The notes: generated by a model not told the origin, from the letters alone. DNA of 64,000 nucleotides from Bacteroidaceae bacterium (GCA_017465905.1 JAFTVE010000047.1:1-64000); one strand, 5' to 3'; positions 9,280-19,841 are shown, counted from the stretch's first letter. Numbers and translations: made by a program.

Positions 9280-9287
9280 AGAAACAC

Positions 9288-10169
9288 ATGCACAAAGCAG
9301 GATTCGTAAATATTGTAGGTAACCCCAATGTGGGTAAGTCGACGCTGATGAACAAGCTCGTGGGCGAGCGCATCTCCATCGCTACCTTCAAGGCGCAGAC
9401 CACGCGTCATCGTATTATGGGTATACTCAACACGGAGGACATGCAGATTGTCTTCTCCGACACACCCGGTGTGCTCAAACCCAACTACAAGCTGCAGGAG
9501 TCGATGCTGCAGTTCTCTGAGTCGGCGCTGCAGGATGCCGATGTTCTCATCTACGTCACCGACGTAGTGGAGAAAATCGACAAAAACCAGGAATTTTTGC
9601 AGAAGGTGCAGCGCATGGACGTGCCCATTCTGCTGCTCATCAACAAGATAGACCTTAGCAATCAGAACGACCTCACCACACTTGTGGAGGAGTGGCATGC
9701 ACTGCTTCCCACGGCAGAGATTATCCCTATCTCCGCATCGAACAATTTCAACGTGGATGTCATCCTTCGCCGTATCAAGGAGCTGTTGCCCGATAGTCCT
9801 CCCTACTTTGGCAAGGACCAGCTCACCGACAAGCCTGCCCGATTCTTCGTCACCGAGATCATACGCGAGAAGATACTCCTCTACTACGACAAGGAGATAC
9901 CCTACGCCTGTGAGGTGAGCGTGGAACAGTTCAAGGAGACGGAGAAGAGCATCCACATCAATGCCGTCATCTATGTCGAGCGCGAATCGCAGAAAGGCAT
10001 CATCATCGGCAATCAGGGCAAGGCTCTGAAGAAAATAGGTATCGAGGCCCGACGCACGCTGGAACAATTCTTCGGCAAGCGCATCTTCCTCGAGACCTTT
10101 GTGAAAGTTGATAAGGACTGGCGCAACTCTGACAAGGAATTGCGTAGCTTTGGATATAACCTTGAATAG
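9288..10169 (+). CDS. era: GTPase Era
   Basis: The 293-residue protein has the G1 loop GNPNVGKST, the G3 DTPGVL motif, the G4 NKID and a C-terminal KH domain with GIIIGNQGKALKKIG. Era is an essential GTPase that binds the 3' end of 16S rRNA and guides 30S assembly. It sits 3 bp before der and is surely in one operon with it. Confidence 0.97.
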   Translation: MHKAGFVNIVGNPNVGKSTLMNKLVGERISIATFKAQTTRHRIMGILNTEDMQIVFSDTPGVLKPNYKLQESMLQFSESALQDADVLIYVTDVVEKIDKNQEFLQKVQRMDVPILLLINKIDLSNQNDLTTLVEEWHALLPTAEIIPISASNNFNVDVILRRIKELLPDSPPYFGKDQLTDKPARFFVTEIIREKILLYYDKEIPYACEVSVEQFKETEKSIHINAVIYVERESQKGIIIGNQGKALKKIGIEARRTLEQFFGKRIFLETFVKVDKDWRNSDKELRSFGYNLE

Positions 10170-10172
10170 AAC

Positions 10173-11486
10173 ATGGGAAACTTAGTAGCTATCGTAGGAC
10201 GCCCCAATGTGGGCAAGTCCACACTATTTAACCGCCTCACGCAGACTCGCCACGCCATCGTGGCCGATGAGGCCGGTACCACCCGTGACCGCCAATATGG
10301 TAAGTGTGAATGGACGGGACGTGAGTTCTCACTTGTTGATACAGGTGGTTGGGTTGTCAACTCCGACGACATCTTCGAAGAGGAGATACGAAAGCAAGTG
10401 CTCATTGCCGTTGAGGAGGCCGATGTGGTGCTCTTCCTGGTAGATGTACAGAATGGTGTCACTGATCTTGATGAGCAGGTAGCTGCCATTCTGCGTCGTG
10501 CCAAGACACCCGTTATCCTCGTTTCCAACAAGACAGACAATTACGATCTGCAGTACAGTGCTGCTGAGTTTTACTCGCTTGGCTTGGGAGACCCCTTCTG
10601 TATATCTTCGCTCACAGGCAGCGGTACGGGCGATTTGCTCGATATGGTTATTGAAAAACTCCCTGCTCCTACCCCCGAGGTGGAAGAAGAGGAGATACCT
10701 CGCTTTGCCGTAGTGGGTCGTCCCAATGTGGGCAAGAGCTCCATCGTGAACGCCTTCATCGGTGAGGACCGCAACATCGTGACCGACATTGCCGGCACCA
10801 CACGCGACTCTATCTATACACGCTATACCAAGTTTGGCTTCGACTTCTACCTTGTAGATACCGCCGGTATTCGCAAGAAGGGTAAGGTGAACGAGGACCT
10901 CGAGTTCTACTCCGTGATGCGCTCCATCCGTGCCATTGAGAACTCTGATGTGTGTATACTCATGCTTGATGCCACTCGTGGACTCGAGAGTCAGGATCTC
11001 AATATATATTCGCTCGTACAGCGCAACCAGAAGGGTCTCGTGGTGGTGATCAATAAGTGGGACCTTGTGGAGGACAAGAGCACCAAGGCGATGAAGTACT
11101 TTGAAGATACCATTCGCGAACGCTTTGCCCCCTTCACCGACTTCCCCATTGTGTTTGCCTCGGCGCTTACCAAGCAACGTATCTTCAAGGTGCTTGAGTT
11201 GGCCAAGCAGACCTACCTCAACCGCACGACCAAGGTGTCTACAGCGAAGCTCAACGAGGAGATGCTGCCCATCATAGAGGCTACACCACCCCCATCAAAC
11301 AAGGGTAAGTATATCAAGATCAAGTATTGCATGCAGCTGCCTGGCACTCGTGTTCCCTCATTCGTGTTCTTTGCCAACCTGCCGCAATATGTGAAGGAAC
11401 CCTACAAGCGCTTCCTCGAGAATAAGATACGCGAGCGTTGGAACTTCACAGGAACTCCTATTAATATATATATCCGACAGAAATAG
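10173..11486 (+). CDS. der: GTPase Der (EngA), double GTPase
   Basis: The 437-residue protein carries two tandem G domains, each with a GRPNVGKS(T/S) P-loop (residues about 8-15 and 184-191), NKxD motifs and a C-terminal KH-like domain ending in [14 protein letters not shown]. Der acts in assembly of the 50S ribosomal subunit. It forms an operon with era. Confidence 0.98.
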   Translation: MGNLVAIVGRPNVGKSTLFNRLTQTRHAIVADEAGTTRDRQYGKCEWTGREFSLVDTGGWVVNSDDIFEEEIRKQVLIAVEEADVVLFLVDVQNGVTDLDEQVAAILRRAKTPVILVSNKTDNYDLQYSAAEFYSLGLGDPFCISSLTGSGTGDLLDMVIEKLPAPTPEVEEEEIPRFAVVGRPNVGKSSIVNAFIGEDRNIVTDIAGTTRDSIYTRYTKFGFDFYLVDTAGIRKKGKVNEDLEFYSVMRSIRAIENSDVCILMLDATRGLESQDLNIYSLVQRNQKGLVVVINKWDLVEDKSTKAMKYFEDTIRERFAPFTDFPIVFASALTKQRIFKVLELAKQTYLNRTTKVSTAKLNEEMLPIIEATPPPSNKGKYIKIKYCMQLPGTRVPSFVFFANLPQYVKEPYKRFLENKIRERWNFTGTPINIYIRQK

Positions 11487-11505
11487 ATATTTGGTTTTCA
11501 GGTAG

Positions 11506-11541
11506 GATTGGCCGTTGCGTAAGCAATGGCCAATCATTTTT
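11506..11541. terminator. Terminator between der and the methyltransferase gene (bidirectional)
   Basis: GATTGGCCGTTGC and GCAATGGCCAATC pair almost perfectly around a GTAA loop and are followed by ATTTTT. It lies between two convergent genes and can serve both. Confidence 0.85.
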
Positions 11542-11542
11542 A

Positions 11543-12262
11543 TTAGCAGCTCAGACGAGCCAGGTAGTCGTAGTGCTCGCCTTCTGAGACCATCTCGGCA
11601 GTAAAGCCATATTGCTCGGCATAGTAGGCGAGGGTGTCGAAATCGATGTAGAGCCAGTCGAAGCTTTCGCCCTTCACCTGCTTGTATTGCATACGGAAGT
11701 CCACCAAGCCGTAGTAGTCATCGGCAATATCGATGAGGAAGGAGCCGTCTTCCTCTTCAAACAGATATTTCAGGTCGCTGGAGTCCATATAGATGCAACC
11801 ACCGGGCTTTAGCAGGAGCTTCATTCGCAAGAAGAATCGTTCCATACCTTCAATGTCGCCGATAATGCCTGAACCATTCATCAGTAACAGTATAGTGTCG
11901 TACTGCTCGGTGAAACGCTCATCGTAAAGGTCTATGGCGCGAGCGTCCTTAACACCACGCTCTTGCATCACCTCAACTGAAAGCTCGGAGATGTCGATAG
12001 CAGTAACCTCTTTACCCATTTCCTGCAGAGCCAATGCGTGACATCCACTGCCGGCACCTACATCGAGGATGCGACCTGTGGCTAAGGTGAGGGCTTGCTG
12101 CTCTATGGTGGGCATCTCTGTGAATGTACGGAAGAGCTGCTCGACGGGAATCTCATCCTCATCGAACTGTGAGGAAAATACTCGGAGTGTGTTGGCACGT
12201 CCAGTGCGATAATAGTCGGCTATGGCTGTGCCCATAGGGTCTTTGTGGGGAGGGAGGAGCAT
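11543..12262 (-). CDS. Class I SAM-dependent methyltransferase
   Basis: The 239-residue protein has a clear Rossmann SAM-binding motif (ILDVGAGSGCHALALQ, about residues 70-85), an acidic loop (TAIDIS) and motif LLLMNGSG. The substrate is unknown. I chose the ATG at 12262 because the longer frame begins with TTG. It converges on der and diverges from the FNT transporter. Confidence 0.85.
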   Translation of the reverse strand: MLLPPHKDPMGTAIADYYRTGRANTLRVFSSQFDEDEIPVEQLFRTFTEMPTIEQQALTLATGRILDVGAGSGCHALALQEMGKEVTAIDISELSVEVMQERGVKDARAIDLYDERFTEQYDTILLLMNGSGIIGDIEGMERFFLRMKLLLKPGGCIYMDSSDLKYLFEEEDGSFLIDIADDYYGLVDFRMQYKQVKGESFDWLYIDFDTLAYYAEQYGFTAEMVSEGEHYDYLARLSC

Positions 12263-12271
12263 GACCTTAAT

Positions 12272-12300
12272 TGGCAATTAACAATTGACAAATGACAAAT
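12272..12300. repeat. AATTGACAAATG-type low-complexity repeat
   Basis: Tandem CAATTAACAATTGACAAATGACAAAT in the divergent gap, of the same family as the repeat at 6884-6918. Just beyond it are two opposed -7-like elements (CAAAAGTA about 12349 for the methyltransferase, TACCTTTG about 12379 for the transporter). Confidence 0.6.
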
Positions 12301-12457
12301 ACTTGCGTTGCATGGCGTTTCTGAGCGACGCAATGCATCTTTCTTCCTGCAAAAGTAGTAAAAATCAGAGAATCTCTTTACCTTTGCAGAGTGTTTTTTT
12401 ACAAAACACGTACTGAGCGCATGCTATCTATGTATTTTGATTTTTAACTGTTACTTT

Positions 12458-13081
12458 ATGAATATTGCAACTTTTCGTTCCGCCATACTCTCAGGTATTG
12501 CCATCGGCATTGCAGGATGGGGATACCTGGCCTATAACAATATTATTGGTGCTGTACTCTTCTCGTTTGGCCTATTAACTGTAGTTGGCTATAAATTACC
12601 ACTCTATACAGGAACGGCAGGTTTTATCCCTCTGCGTGACGAACAGGGTCGCAGCTGCTGGCTGCAAGCAATTGGGAAGTTGCTCTTTATCTTGTTGGGC
12701 AACATCGCGGGCTGTTTGTTGGTGTCGCTGCTCTCTCGCCTTTCTCCTATAGATCTGGGTGGTGCTGCACAGAAAATCCTTGAGGGTCGACTTGCTATCG
12801 GCCCTTTACGTGCAGGACTGCTCGCTATTGGCTGTGGATTTATTATGACCACTGTTGTGACCTTTGCCCGTGAGGGGAAGATGCTTCCGCTGCTCTTTGG
12901 CGTACCTCTCTTCATCAACTGCGGCTTCCCGCATTGCTTGGCCGATGCATTCTATTATCTCACAGTACCTGTTGCCTACACGGGCGCTCATTTAACTGAA
13001 CTAATAGTGCTTTATCCCTGTCTTGTAGCAGGTAATTTTGTAGGGTGCAATCTGTATCGCTTTATAGTTCCCAAGGCATGA
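12458..13081 (+). CDS. Formate/nitrite transporter (FNT) family membrane protein
   Basis: This 207-residue protein has about six hydrophobic segments and the FNT-like repeats GIAIGIAGWGYLAY and PLLFGVPLFINCGFPHCLAD. FNT channels move small monovalent anions such as formate, nitrite or lactate. Sequence identity to named members looks low by eye, so the substrate is open. The ATG at 12458 gives a normal membrane-protein N terminus. It ends 5 bp from a convergent gene with no obvious terminator between them. Confidence 0.75.
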   Translation: MNIATFRSAILSGIAIGIAGWGYLAYNNIIGAVLFSFGLLTVVGYKLPLYTGTAGFIPLRDEQGRSCWLQAIGKLLFILLGNIAGCLLVSLLSRLSPIDLGGAAQKILEGRLAIGPLRAGLLAIGCGFIMTTVVTFAREGKMLPLLFGVPLFINCGFPHCLADAFYYLTVPVAYTGAHLTELIVLYPCLVAGNFVGCNLYRFIVPKA

Positions 13082-13086
13082 TTTGA

Positions 13087-14418
13087 TTACTTCGTTTTGT
13101 CGGAATCAATCTTTACTCTAATCCTTTTTACGGCACGGAGGTGGTAGGTACGCTTTGAACCGCATTTGCTGATTGAGAAATCTTCCCAATTGAATGAATA
13201 GTTGGCGTCGTCGCACAGATAGCGAATCTTGCTGCCACTTTCCATATCTTCGCCTATGCTGAGTGTTGGTATGCCATAGGTGTTCAGCTTTTGATTAGTC
13301 TCGTCTATCTTATCTCCTCCAATTGCGTAGTTGATGAGTCGGGCTTCATCACGAGTTGGAATTTTCCAACCATCTATACCGTTTTCTGTATATGCTTCTA
13401 CGATACTGGTGGCCATATCGGCTGTCTCTGCATGGAATGCACTTGTTACTCCTGCCCATTCTGTCGTGCTTAGCAAAAGAAGTTCTACATCCTCCTCGGT
13501 AGTCTCAGGTATAGCAGCTATGAGGTGTTCATCCCATAGAGTGCCTACTTCGGGGATTGCTTCGAGGGTGAAATCGTTGGAATCCTCTACGTCAGATCCT
13601 TCAGAGTCAGCGTTAACCTCTCCAAAGAGAAAGTTTATTTCTTTGGGCTCATTCCAGCCAGCGAGTGTGATGGCTCCATTGACAGAGAATCCCTTTGTAA
13701 AACTCCCGACGATAGAATATGGGGTGTTGGCTTCCAGGGTCTCATTATGTGTATAGCCATAGGTTTGGGTGCCTGATGGCGATATAGTGGTGATGCTAAG
13801 TGTGAGCTTGCTGCCACTGCCAGGAAGAGTATAGAATAGTGGGGCTCGCCATACCTCATTCTCCTTTTTTAGTTTTATTGTAGTGGTAGTGTTCCCTGAA
13901 TAATTCCCATCTAATGAGATGTTCTCATGCAAGTGAGATAGACTGGTGCTGACGGAGGTCGCATCGGTCGGGATATCTGAGAGAACTAGGTCTATTGCTG
14001 CAACTTGATTGTAGAGTGTGATATTTACCGTTGTATTTTGGGTGACATATACGGCAGCGCTACCCATTTGGAGAGGAGTGCTCAGGATGTAGCTTTTGGG
14101 TAGGTTTATGATGCTTGTCATAGTAGGCTCCTCGGGAACATCGCATTCGTCGCTTCCTGCTAGTGCTACGACCAAATAGTTACCTTGCTCGAGATGGAGT
14201 ATGGCTTCGTCACTGGCCGTTTTCAGGATTAATGATGAAGCTAAATCTCCAGTCACGCTATGGAATGCGTATACTTTCAGAGGATAGCTGATCTCCGTGG
14301 CTGAGCGGGTGAAGATGCGCATAGAACTTTTTGTGCTATGCGTAACATCTTCACCTTCAAGTATCACAGGATTGCAAGCTGTTAATAGCGAGGCAAGTAC
14401 AAACAGCAGTTTTTTCAT
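13087..14418 (-). CDS. Mfa2/FimB-like fimbrial-type lipoprotein (second of a tandem pair)
   Basis: This 443-residue protein has a lipoprotein signal (MKKLLFVLASLLTAC). Its N-terminal half resembles FimB/Mfa2-type anchor proteins, with FTRSATEISYPLKVYAFHS, YLVVALAGSDE and VAAIDLVLSDIPTDA. After a Gly/Asp-rich linker the C-terminal 160 residues (IPEVGTLWDEHLIAA..., GWKIPTRDEARLI) resemble a carbohydrate- or adhesin-type module with conserved Trp and Pro. Its start overlaps the stop of the upstream paralog by 4 bp (ATGA), so translation is coupled. It is probably a surface appendage anchor or tip component; no major fimbrillin gene is in sight. Confidence 0.7.
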   Translation of the reverse strand: MKKLLFVLASLLTACNPVILEGEDVTHSTKSSMRIFTRSATEISYPLKVYAFHSVTGDLASSLILKTASDEAILHLEQGNYLVVALAGSDECDVPEEPTMTSIINLPKSYILSTPLQMGSAAVYVTQNTTVNITLYNQVAAIDLVLSDIPTDATSVSTSLSHLHENISLDGNYSGNTTTTIKLKKENEVWRAPLFYTLPGSGSKLTLSITTISPSGTQTYGYTHNETLEANTPYSIVGSFTKGFSVNGAITLAGWNEPKEINFLFGEVNADSEGSDVEDSNDFTLEAIPEVGTLWDEHLIAAIPETTEEDVELLLLSTTEWAGVTSAFHAETADMATSIVEAYTENGIDGWKIPTRDEARLINYAIGGDKIDETNQKLNTYGIPTLSIGEDMESGSKIRYLCDDANYSFNWEDFSISKCGSKRTYHLRAVKRIRVKIDSDKTK

Positions 14419-15827
14419 TCTTGGGGAATCTTTACGGTAATGGATTTGACTAGGCGGAGGCGATAGGTATCGCTACCAGCATTAGATGCTTTGCTTTCGC
14501 TAAACTTTACAATTTTGGCACCATCATCGCATAGATAGTACTCGCCATTGGTAAGTTTTGTACCTCCCCCTTCATTGGTTAATTTCCCATTGGCTTTGTC
14601 TAAAGTGTTACTATTTTCGGTTTTCCCCCAAGAAGCAATTGTTATCATTTCCTCTGATGTTGGTATCCTCCAATTCCCGATATTACCTTCAGAATATCCA
14701 TCCCACACAGTAGCCGCATTGGTTGCAGTCGTTCCCCATTCTTGCAGGCTTATAAGCATCAGCTCTGCACTCGTGTTATCGCTGCTCTTTGTTACTGCTC
14801 CTACAAAATGTCCATTCCAGATACTTATAGCTTCAGGAATCGTAGTTACCCAGTAGTTGGCATCGGTGTCATCGGGCAGGTCATCGTCTTTAGTCCCTTG
14901 GCTATTATTGGTGTCATCGTTATTCCCTTCGTTTTCATTGTCTTCCTCGTTGTTCTCTTCATTGTCTTCATTAGCTCCAGCGCCGACTCCAAAAGTGAAG
15001 TTAATTTTTTGTGGTTCGTTCCATCCTGCGGATGTTACGGATCCTGTGAGATAGAACCCTTCTATATAGCTTCCGATGAATGTGTAGGGCGTCCCAGCCT
15101 CTAAATTATTTGTATGTGTATACCCATAAGTTTTAGTGCTGGTCTCATTGGTCATGCTTATGCTGAGTGTCAGTTGCGTGCTACTTCCTTTCAATGTATA
15201 GATAGTGTTAGATTCCCAAGTATCATCTTCTCCCTCAACTTTCTCTAGTGGAATGCTGATAGTCTGCTCGCCACTAAGATTGCCTCGGAATGTCATGTCA
15301 GAATACAATGAAGACAAGCTGACATTGACTGCAGTGACATCAGTCGGAATGTCATGTAATTCTATGTCGATTTGTGCAACCTGATAACTCATTTTTAAGT
15401 CGGCAGAAATATCTTTGTCCTGTACTGTGATATCGGCTCGTCCTATTTGTACAGCCGAATTGATATATCCCTCTTCAGGAACTCCGATGCTTTGGTCTGC
15501 TGTTGGAGAAGTGACCTTTTCTAGTCCTTCGGTTCCAGCCATTGCAACCAAATGGTAACTGCCCAGTCTTAATGGTAAGGTTAAAATATCATCGGCTGAG
15601 AACGCCGTAGTTGTTCCTGCCAATGCTCCCGATTTCGAGTAGAAGGCATATAATGTCATGGGATAACTGATGTCAGCTGTTGAACGTGTGGTTACTCCCA
15701 CCATGCGGGGGCTTGAGTCTGTCGGTTGTTCCATTTCGTTAATTGGGCTACTGCATCCTGCCAAGAATGATACTGCTGCAGCTTTTGCAAAAATAATGGC
15801 ATTTTTTCTAAAAGAATGATGTTGCAT
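14415..15827 (-). CDS. Mfa2/FimB-like fimbrial-type lipoprotein (first of the pair)
   Basis: The 470-residue paralog of the next gene shares the same segments (TRSTADISYPMTLYAFYS, VAQIDIELHDIPTDVTAV, TYGYTHTNNLEAGTPY, SAGWNEPQKINFTFG). The signal is MQHHSFRKNAIIF...FLAGC, so the start is at 15827. A low-complexity acidic Asn/Glu/Asp linker (NEENDEEDN-like, about residues 310-340) separates the N-terminal beta domain from the C-terminal module (WRIPTSEEMITIASWG). It arose by tandem duplication with the next gene and has since diverged. Confidence 0.7.
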   Translation of the reverse strand: MQHHSFRKNAIIFAKAAAVSFLAGCSSPINEMEQPTDSSPRMVGVTTRSTADISYPMTLYAFYSKSGALAGTTTAFSADDILTLPLRLGSYHLVAMAGTEGLEKVTSPTADQSIGVPEEGYINSAVQIGRADITVQDKDISADLKMSYQVAQIDIELHDIPTDVTAVNVSLSSLYSDMTFRGNLSGEQTISIPLEKVEGEDDTWESNTIYTLKGSSTQLTLSISMTNETSTKTYGYTHTNNLEAGTPYTFIGSYIEGFYLTGSVTSAGWNEPQKINFTFGVGAGANEDNEENNEEDNENEGNNDDTNNSQGTKDDDLPDDTDANYWVTTIPEAISIWNGHFVGAVTKSSDNTSAELMLISLQEWGTTATNAATVWDGYSEGNIGNWRIPTSEEMITIASWGKTENSNTLDKANGKLTNEGGGTKLTNGEYYLCDDGAKIVKFSESKASNAGSDTYRLRLVKSITVKIPQE

Positions 15828-15924
15828 AAATGTTGGATTTTTAATGTTGTGTAGATTAGCACTATGTATAAATTGTTGCAAATGTAATGTTATTTTCTGA
15901 GAATACATTATTTACGTCGAAAAA

Positions 15925-15952
15925 AGCGCATATTGTTCAGGCAATATGCGCT
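15925..15952 (-). terminator. Terminator after fucI
   Basis: AGCGCATATTG and CAATATGCGCT form an 11-bp perfect stem with a 6-base loop. On the minus strand it is followed by TTTTTTCG, fitting the end of the leftward fucI transcript. Confidence 0.85.
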
Positions 15953-15996
15953 CTCGTGAGTCTAAAGAAAAGGAGAATGCCCTTTCCTAATTCAGG

Positions 15997-17772
15997 CTAT
16001 TTGTAGATCGGTCCGTAGTTGGCGCAGGCACGGTAGTCGGCACCCTCCTTGTCCATGCCGAAGGCGTTCCATGCGGCAGGACGGAAAATCTGCTCCTCGG
16101 GGACGTTGTGCATACATACAGGGATACGCAACATGGAGGCCAGCGTGATGAGGTCGGCGCCAATGTGTCCGTAGCTAATGGCACCATGGTTGGCTCCCCA
16201 GTGATTCATCACTGAATATACATCCTTGAAGGGAGCCTTCGTCTCGTCGAGACGAGGAACGAACCAAGTGGTAGGCCAAGTGGGGTCGGTGCGCATATTG
16301 AGAACCTCGTGGATGGCAGGGTCTACATCGGCTGTCCAGCCCTCGGCTATCTGTAGCACAGGGCCGAGACCTTTAATGAGGTTGAGACGGCTCATGGTGA
16401 CTGGCATACCACCCTTGGAGAGGAAGTTGCTCGAGAAACCGCCGCCACGGAAATAGTCACGGTCGGCAGGAGGCCAACAGGTAGCCTTGAGGCATGCCTC
16501 CACATCGGCGTCGGTCATCGCCCAAGAGGGCTTCATGCAAGGTTCTCCAGCCGCATTGCAGCTGGCACCGGTGGCGTCGAGCGTGGTAGCGCCAGAATTG
16601 ATGAGGTGTATCATGCCGCCAGCAGCGAGACCCGTGAGTTCCTTGCCAGTGACACGCTTTACGGCCTCGGGACTCCAGTAGGTGCGCACGTCAGAGAACA
16701 TCTGTCCGCAACCCGTGAGGAGCTTGCCAAAGAGCATAGCCACTCCATTGCAGGCATCGTTCTCGGTGGCGAGGATATAGGCTTCGCGTATACCGTTCCA
16801 GTCGAAGGTGCTGCAGAGGAGGGCTTCGGTGAAGTCGCCATTGGGCTTCCAGTCGGTCCATTGGCGCTGTCCCTGGAAGCCGGCAGCGATAGCATTATGC
16901 CCGATAGCCTCTTCTTTGAAGCCAAGTTCACGCAAGCGGGGATTGCCCAGCATGAGATCGCGCACGATAAGCGTCATCTTCACTACAAATTCCCAATCGG
17001 CATCCTTTCCGGCACGGTCTTTCTGCTTCTCGGGGCGGTTCTTGTCCCAACCCTCGTTGACCTTACAATACTTCTCGGTCCAAGCCATTGCCTTCGCATA
17101 TTCTTCGTGGTCGTAGATACCCTCGTCCATACGGCGCAGGATCTCGGTCTCGTCGACACTTTCATTGCGCATGCCAAGATACTCCTGGAAGAAGTTTTGA
17201 TCAACGATACTGCCGGCAATACCCATGCACTGACTACCTACCGAAAGGTAGCTCTTGCCGCGCATGAGAGCTACGGCCTGGGCTGCACGTGCCCAACGGA
17301 GTATCTTCTCCGCCACATCGGCGGGGATAGTGTTGTCGTCAAGGTCCTGCACATCGTGCCCATAAATACCAAAGGCGGGAAGTCCCTTCTGTGCGTGACC
17401 AGCCAATACAGCAGCCAGATACACCGCACCGGGGCGTTCGGTCCCATTGAAGCCCCATACTGCTTTTGGCCAATGAGGATGCATATCCATGGTCTCTGAA
17501 CCGTAGCACCAGCAGGAGGTAACACTGATAGTAGCACCTACTCCTTCACGCTCAAACTTGGCCTGGCAAGCGGCAGCCTCGGCCACACGACCTATCGTAC
17601 CGTCAGCTATGACGCACTCGACGGGCGAACCATCGGGATTCTTCAGGTTGGATGATATCAACTCGGCCACTGCATGGGCCAGATTCATGGTCTTTTCTTC
17701 AAGGCTTTCGCGTACACCACCCTGACGACCGTCGATGGTCGGGCGTATACCGATTTTGGGATAGTTGTTCAT
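15997..17772 (-). CDS. fucI: L-fucose (D-arabinose) isomerase
   Basis: The 591-residue protein has the length of E. coli FucI and begins [24 protein letters not shown], the family's hallmark N terminus. It carries the metal-binding acidic regions ([23 protein letters not shown]) and [14 protein letters not shown] near the end. It converts L-fucose to L-fuculose, or D-arabinose to D-ribulose, in the cytoplasm. No kinase, aldolase or fucose permease gene is beside it, so the pathway is completed elsewhere or the gene serves another sugar. The start at 17772 drops 11 residues from the longest frame. Confidence 0.95.
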   Translation of the reverse strand: MNNYPKIGIRPTIDGRQGGVRESLEEKTMNLAHAVAELISSNLKNPDGSPVECVIADGTIGRVAEAAACQAKFEREGVGATISVTSCWCYGSETMDMHPHWPKAVWGFNGTERPGAVYLAAVLAGHAQKGLPAFGIYGHDVQDLDDNTIPADVAEKILRWARAAQAVALMRGKSYLSVGSQCMGIAGSIVDQNFFQEYLGMRNESVDETEILRRMDEGIYDHEEYAKAMAWTEKYCKVNEGWDKNRPEKQKDRAGKDADWEFVVKMTLIVRDLMLGNPRLRELGFKEEAIGHNAIAAGFQGQRQWTDWKPNGDFTEALLCSTFDWNGIREAYILATENDACNGVAMLFGKLLTGCGQMFSDVRTYWSPEAVKRVTGKELTGLAAGGMIHLINSGATTLDATGASCNAAGEPCMKPSWAMTDADVEACLKATCWPPADRDYFRGGGFSSNFLSKGGMPVTMSRLNLIKGLGPVLQIAEGWTADVDPAIHEVLNMRTDPTWPTTWFVPRLDETKAPFKDVYSVMNHWGANHGAISYGHIGADLITLASMLRIPVCMHNVPEEQIFRPAAWNAFGMDKEGADYRACANYGPIYK

Positions 17773-17841
17773 AGTATTGATGTTGAATGTTGTTTTCGGG
17801 TTCAAATATAATTATATATTTGTGAATCTCATAGGATTTGA

Positions 17842-19146
17842 TTAAGAATTTGGGGTGCTCTCATAAACTTGTAATGTGTTGAGCCGTTGAACCAGCGAAT
17901 CACATACGATGCGGAAGGCTGGTTTGTTGTCTTCGCTGATGGGTTTCTTGGGTTGCGACTTGATGGTGAGCGGATTGATGGGCTTGCCATTCTCGTAGAC
18001 ACGGAAGTCGAGGTGAGGACCTGTAGATAGGCCGGTAGAACCTACATAGCCAATAACTTCTTTCTGAGCGACCATGTCGCCAACCTTCAATCCCTTGGCA
18101 AAACGGGAAAGGTGCATGTAGGTTGTCGTGTAGGTGCTGTTGTGACGTATCTTCACGTAGTTTCCGCCACCATTTGCCTGGTATCCTTTGTCTATTACCT
18201 TACCGCTACCGATGGCATATACGGGTGTGCCTGTTGGAGCGGCATAGTCGACTCCGTGATGGGCGCGGTAACGTTTCAATACGGGGTGGTATCGGCTATT
18301 GGTGAAGCGCGATGAGATGCGGTAGTAGTCGAGTGGGGCCTTCAGGAATGCTCCTTTTAGGCTGTTCCCCTTTTCGTTGTAATATAGTTCTTCTCCATCT
18401 TGCACGAAGGGTATGGCATAGAACATGCTGTCAGAGGTGTAGAAGGAGGCGGCTCGTATGCGGAAGTTGTTGATAGGACGCTCCTCTACGTATTCCTGTT
18501 CATAGATAAGGCGGAAGGTATCGCCCTTCTGTATGCCGAAGAAGTCGATTGTCCATCCAAAGATATGTGAAAGCATCACCGCTAGTTGAGGCGATGTTGC
18601 GTTGGCTATCATGGCGTTCCATAGCGAAGACTCTACTGTGCCGCCTACTTGTTGCTCATGCCATGCTGTCGGGTGAATACCACGCGTCACGTTGTTGGTA
18701 TGCAGATCAAATACAACATATTCCTTGGCGTTCTCCTCGTATATGAAGTAGTGTGGCTGGGCTGTGCTGTCGGTATCGGATAGTATGGCGCAGGGTTGGC
18801 CAGCCCGTATCTTACGTACATTGAATATTGTGTCGGGGCATTGAGTGAGGTCATAGATTTTCTTGGCAGAGAGTCCGTACTTCATGAGGACGTCGGCAAG
18901 TGTCTGACGGGCGAGAATGGTGTCGTGCTGTACGTGAAAGTACTCTATGGGGAGCCCGTATTTATATATGGTGTCTTTGACAAGGGTGGAGTCGGCAATA
19001 GAAGTTGCTTCGCTGTTCGTCTGATTGCTCTTTATGGATAGGCATAAGGTGATAATGACACCTATTGCTATAACAGATGCAATAATCCCGATGATAGCTC
19101 GGTTTTTAGATGTTGCGGTAGTATTTCTATTTCCTTCCTTTCTCAT
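17842..19146 (-). CDS. M23 family peptidoglycan endopeptidase, membrane-anchored
   Basis: The 434-residue protein has one N-terminal transmembrane helix (NRAIIGIIASVIAIGVIITLCL), a LysM/OapA-like middle region (QTLADVLMKYGLSAKKIYDL) and a C-terminal LytM domain. The zinc ligands are in HHGVDYAAPTG and HLDFRVYENG, with the partner His in YMHLSRFAKG. Such enzymes cut peptide cross-links in the cell wall during growth or division. It is last in a leftward group with the NigD-like and acyltransferase genes. Confidence 0.92.
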   Translation of the reverse strand: MRKEGNRNTTATSKNRAIIGIIASVIAIGVIITLCLSIKSNQTNSEATSIADSTLVKDTIYKYGLPIEYFHVQHDTILARQTLADVLMKYGLSAKKIYDLTQCPDTIFNVRKIRAGQPCAILSDTDSTAQPHYFIYEENAKEYVVFDLHTNNVTRGIHPTAWHEQQVGGTVESSLWNAMIANATSPQLAVMLSHIFGWTIDFFGIQKGDTFRLIYEQEYVEERPINNFRIRAASFYTSDSMFYAIPFVQDGEELYYNEKGNSLKGAFLKAPLDYYRISSRFTNSRYHPVLKRYRAHHGVDYAAPTGTPVYAIGSGKVIDKGYQANGGGNYVKIRHNSTYTTTYMHLSRFAKGLKVGDMVAQKEVIGYVGSTGLSTGPHLDFRVYENGKPINPLTIKSQPKKPISEDNKPAFRIVCDSLVQRLNTLQVYESTPNS

Positions 19147-19172
19147 AGTTGGTTTTTAGGAGTTGTTTCTGC

Positions 19173-19841
19173 TTATTGGATGAAGTCGTATACCGTGAGT
19201 CCCTTGTCGTAGAGGTTTACAATGAAGCGTAGGGTATCGTTGGGTTGTAAATCTTTTTCGAAGGGATATAGCGGGATGGAGCCATGAAGTTGTTGGCGGT
19301 ACGATTCTACGTCATTGACCACTCGGTGATAGAAGGTGAATTCCTTGCCATGCATGCCTTCGGGAGTAGTGTCGACAAAGCCGATGGCATGCTTGCCATT
19401 CAATGCCTTGATCTCTAAAGTGAAGTTGAGGTATCCGCCCGATTGCCAGATGCTTTGCATATATACAGGGTCTTGATGCAATTCTTCGTTTTCGAGGAGT
19501 GGGGTAGGGATGGATGAGGCTATACTCCCTATGGCATAGATGTCTGCCACTGTGTCGCCCTGCTCCGTAGGGATAAGTTCATATACACCGATGAGGCGGT
19601 ATAAAGTGTCGCTCTTATAGGTGGGGAGCTTGTTGTCGTAGGCTTCGAGCAGATCTTCGGTGAAGCGTACGGCATAGCTGCTTCCCTTGTCGAGTAGCAT
19701 TGTCTCGAACTTGCCCGTTGCATCAGTGGCAAAGCACACGAAGTCGGTGCATACCGAGGGATAGCGGTAGTCATCAGCCTCATCCTCGCAGCTGCATAGC
19801 AGTGCAAGGATGGGGAGTAATAGGTATAACGCTTTTCTCAT
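19173..19841 (-). CDS. NigD-like lipoprotein
   Basis: The 222-residue protein has a lipoprotein signal (MRKALYLLLPILALLCSC) followed by YRYPSVCTDFVCFATDATGK, which resembles the N-terminal OB-like domain of NigD-type Bacteroidales lipoproteins. A beta-sandwich-like C-terminal half (YLNFTLEIKAL...LRFIVNLYDKG) follows. Function is unknown. It lies between an acyltransferase and an M23 peptidase on the same strand, which hints at an envelope role. Family assignment is by eye. Confidence 0.6.
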   Translation of the reverse strand: MRKALYLLLPILALLCSCEDEADDYRYPSVCTDFVCFATDATGKFETMLLDKGSSYAVRFTEDLLEAYDNKLPTYKSDTLYRLIGVYELIPTEQGDTVADIYAIGSIASSIPTPLLENEELHQDPVYMQSIWQSGGYLNFTLEIKALNGKHAIGFVDTTPEGMHGKEFTFYHRVVNDVESYRQQLHGSIPLYPFEKDLQPNDTLRFIVNLYDKGLTVYDFIQ

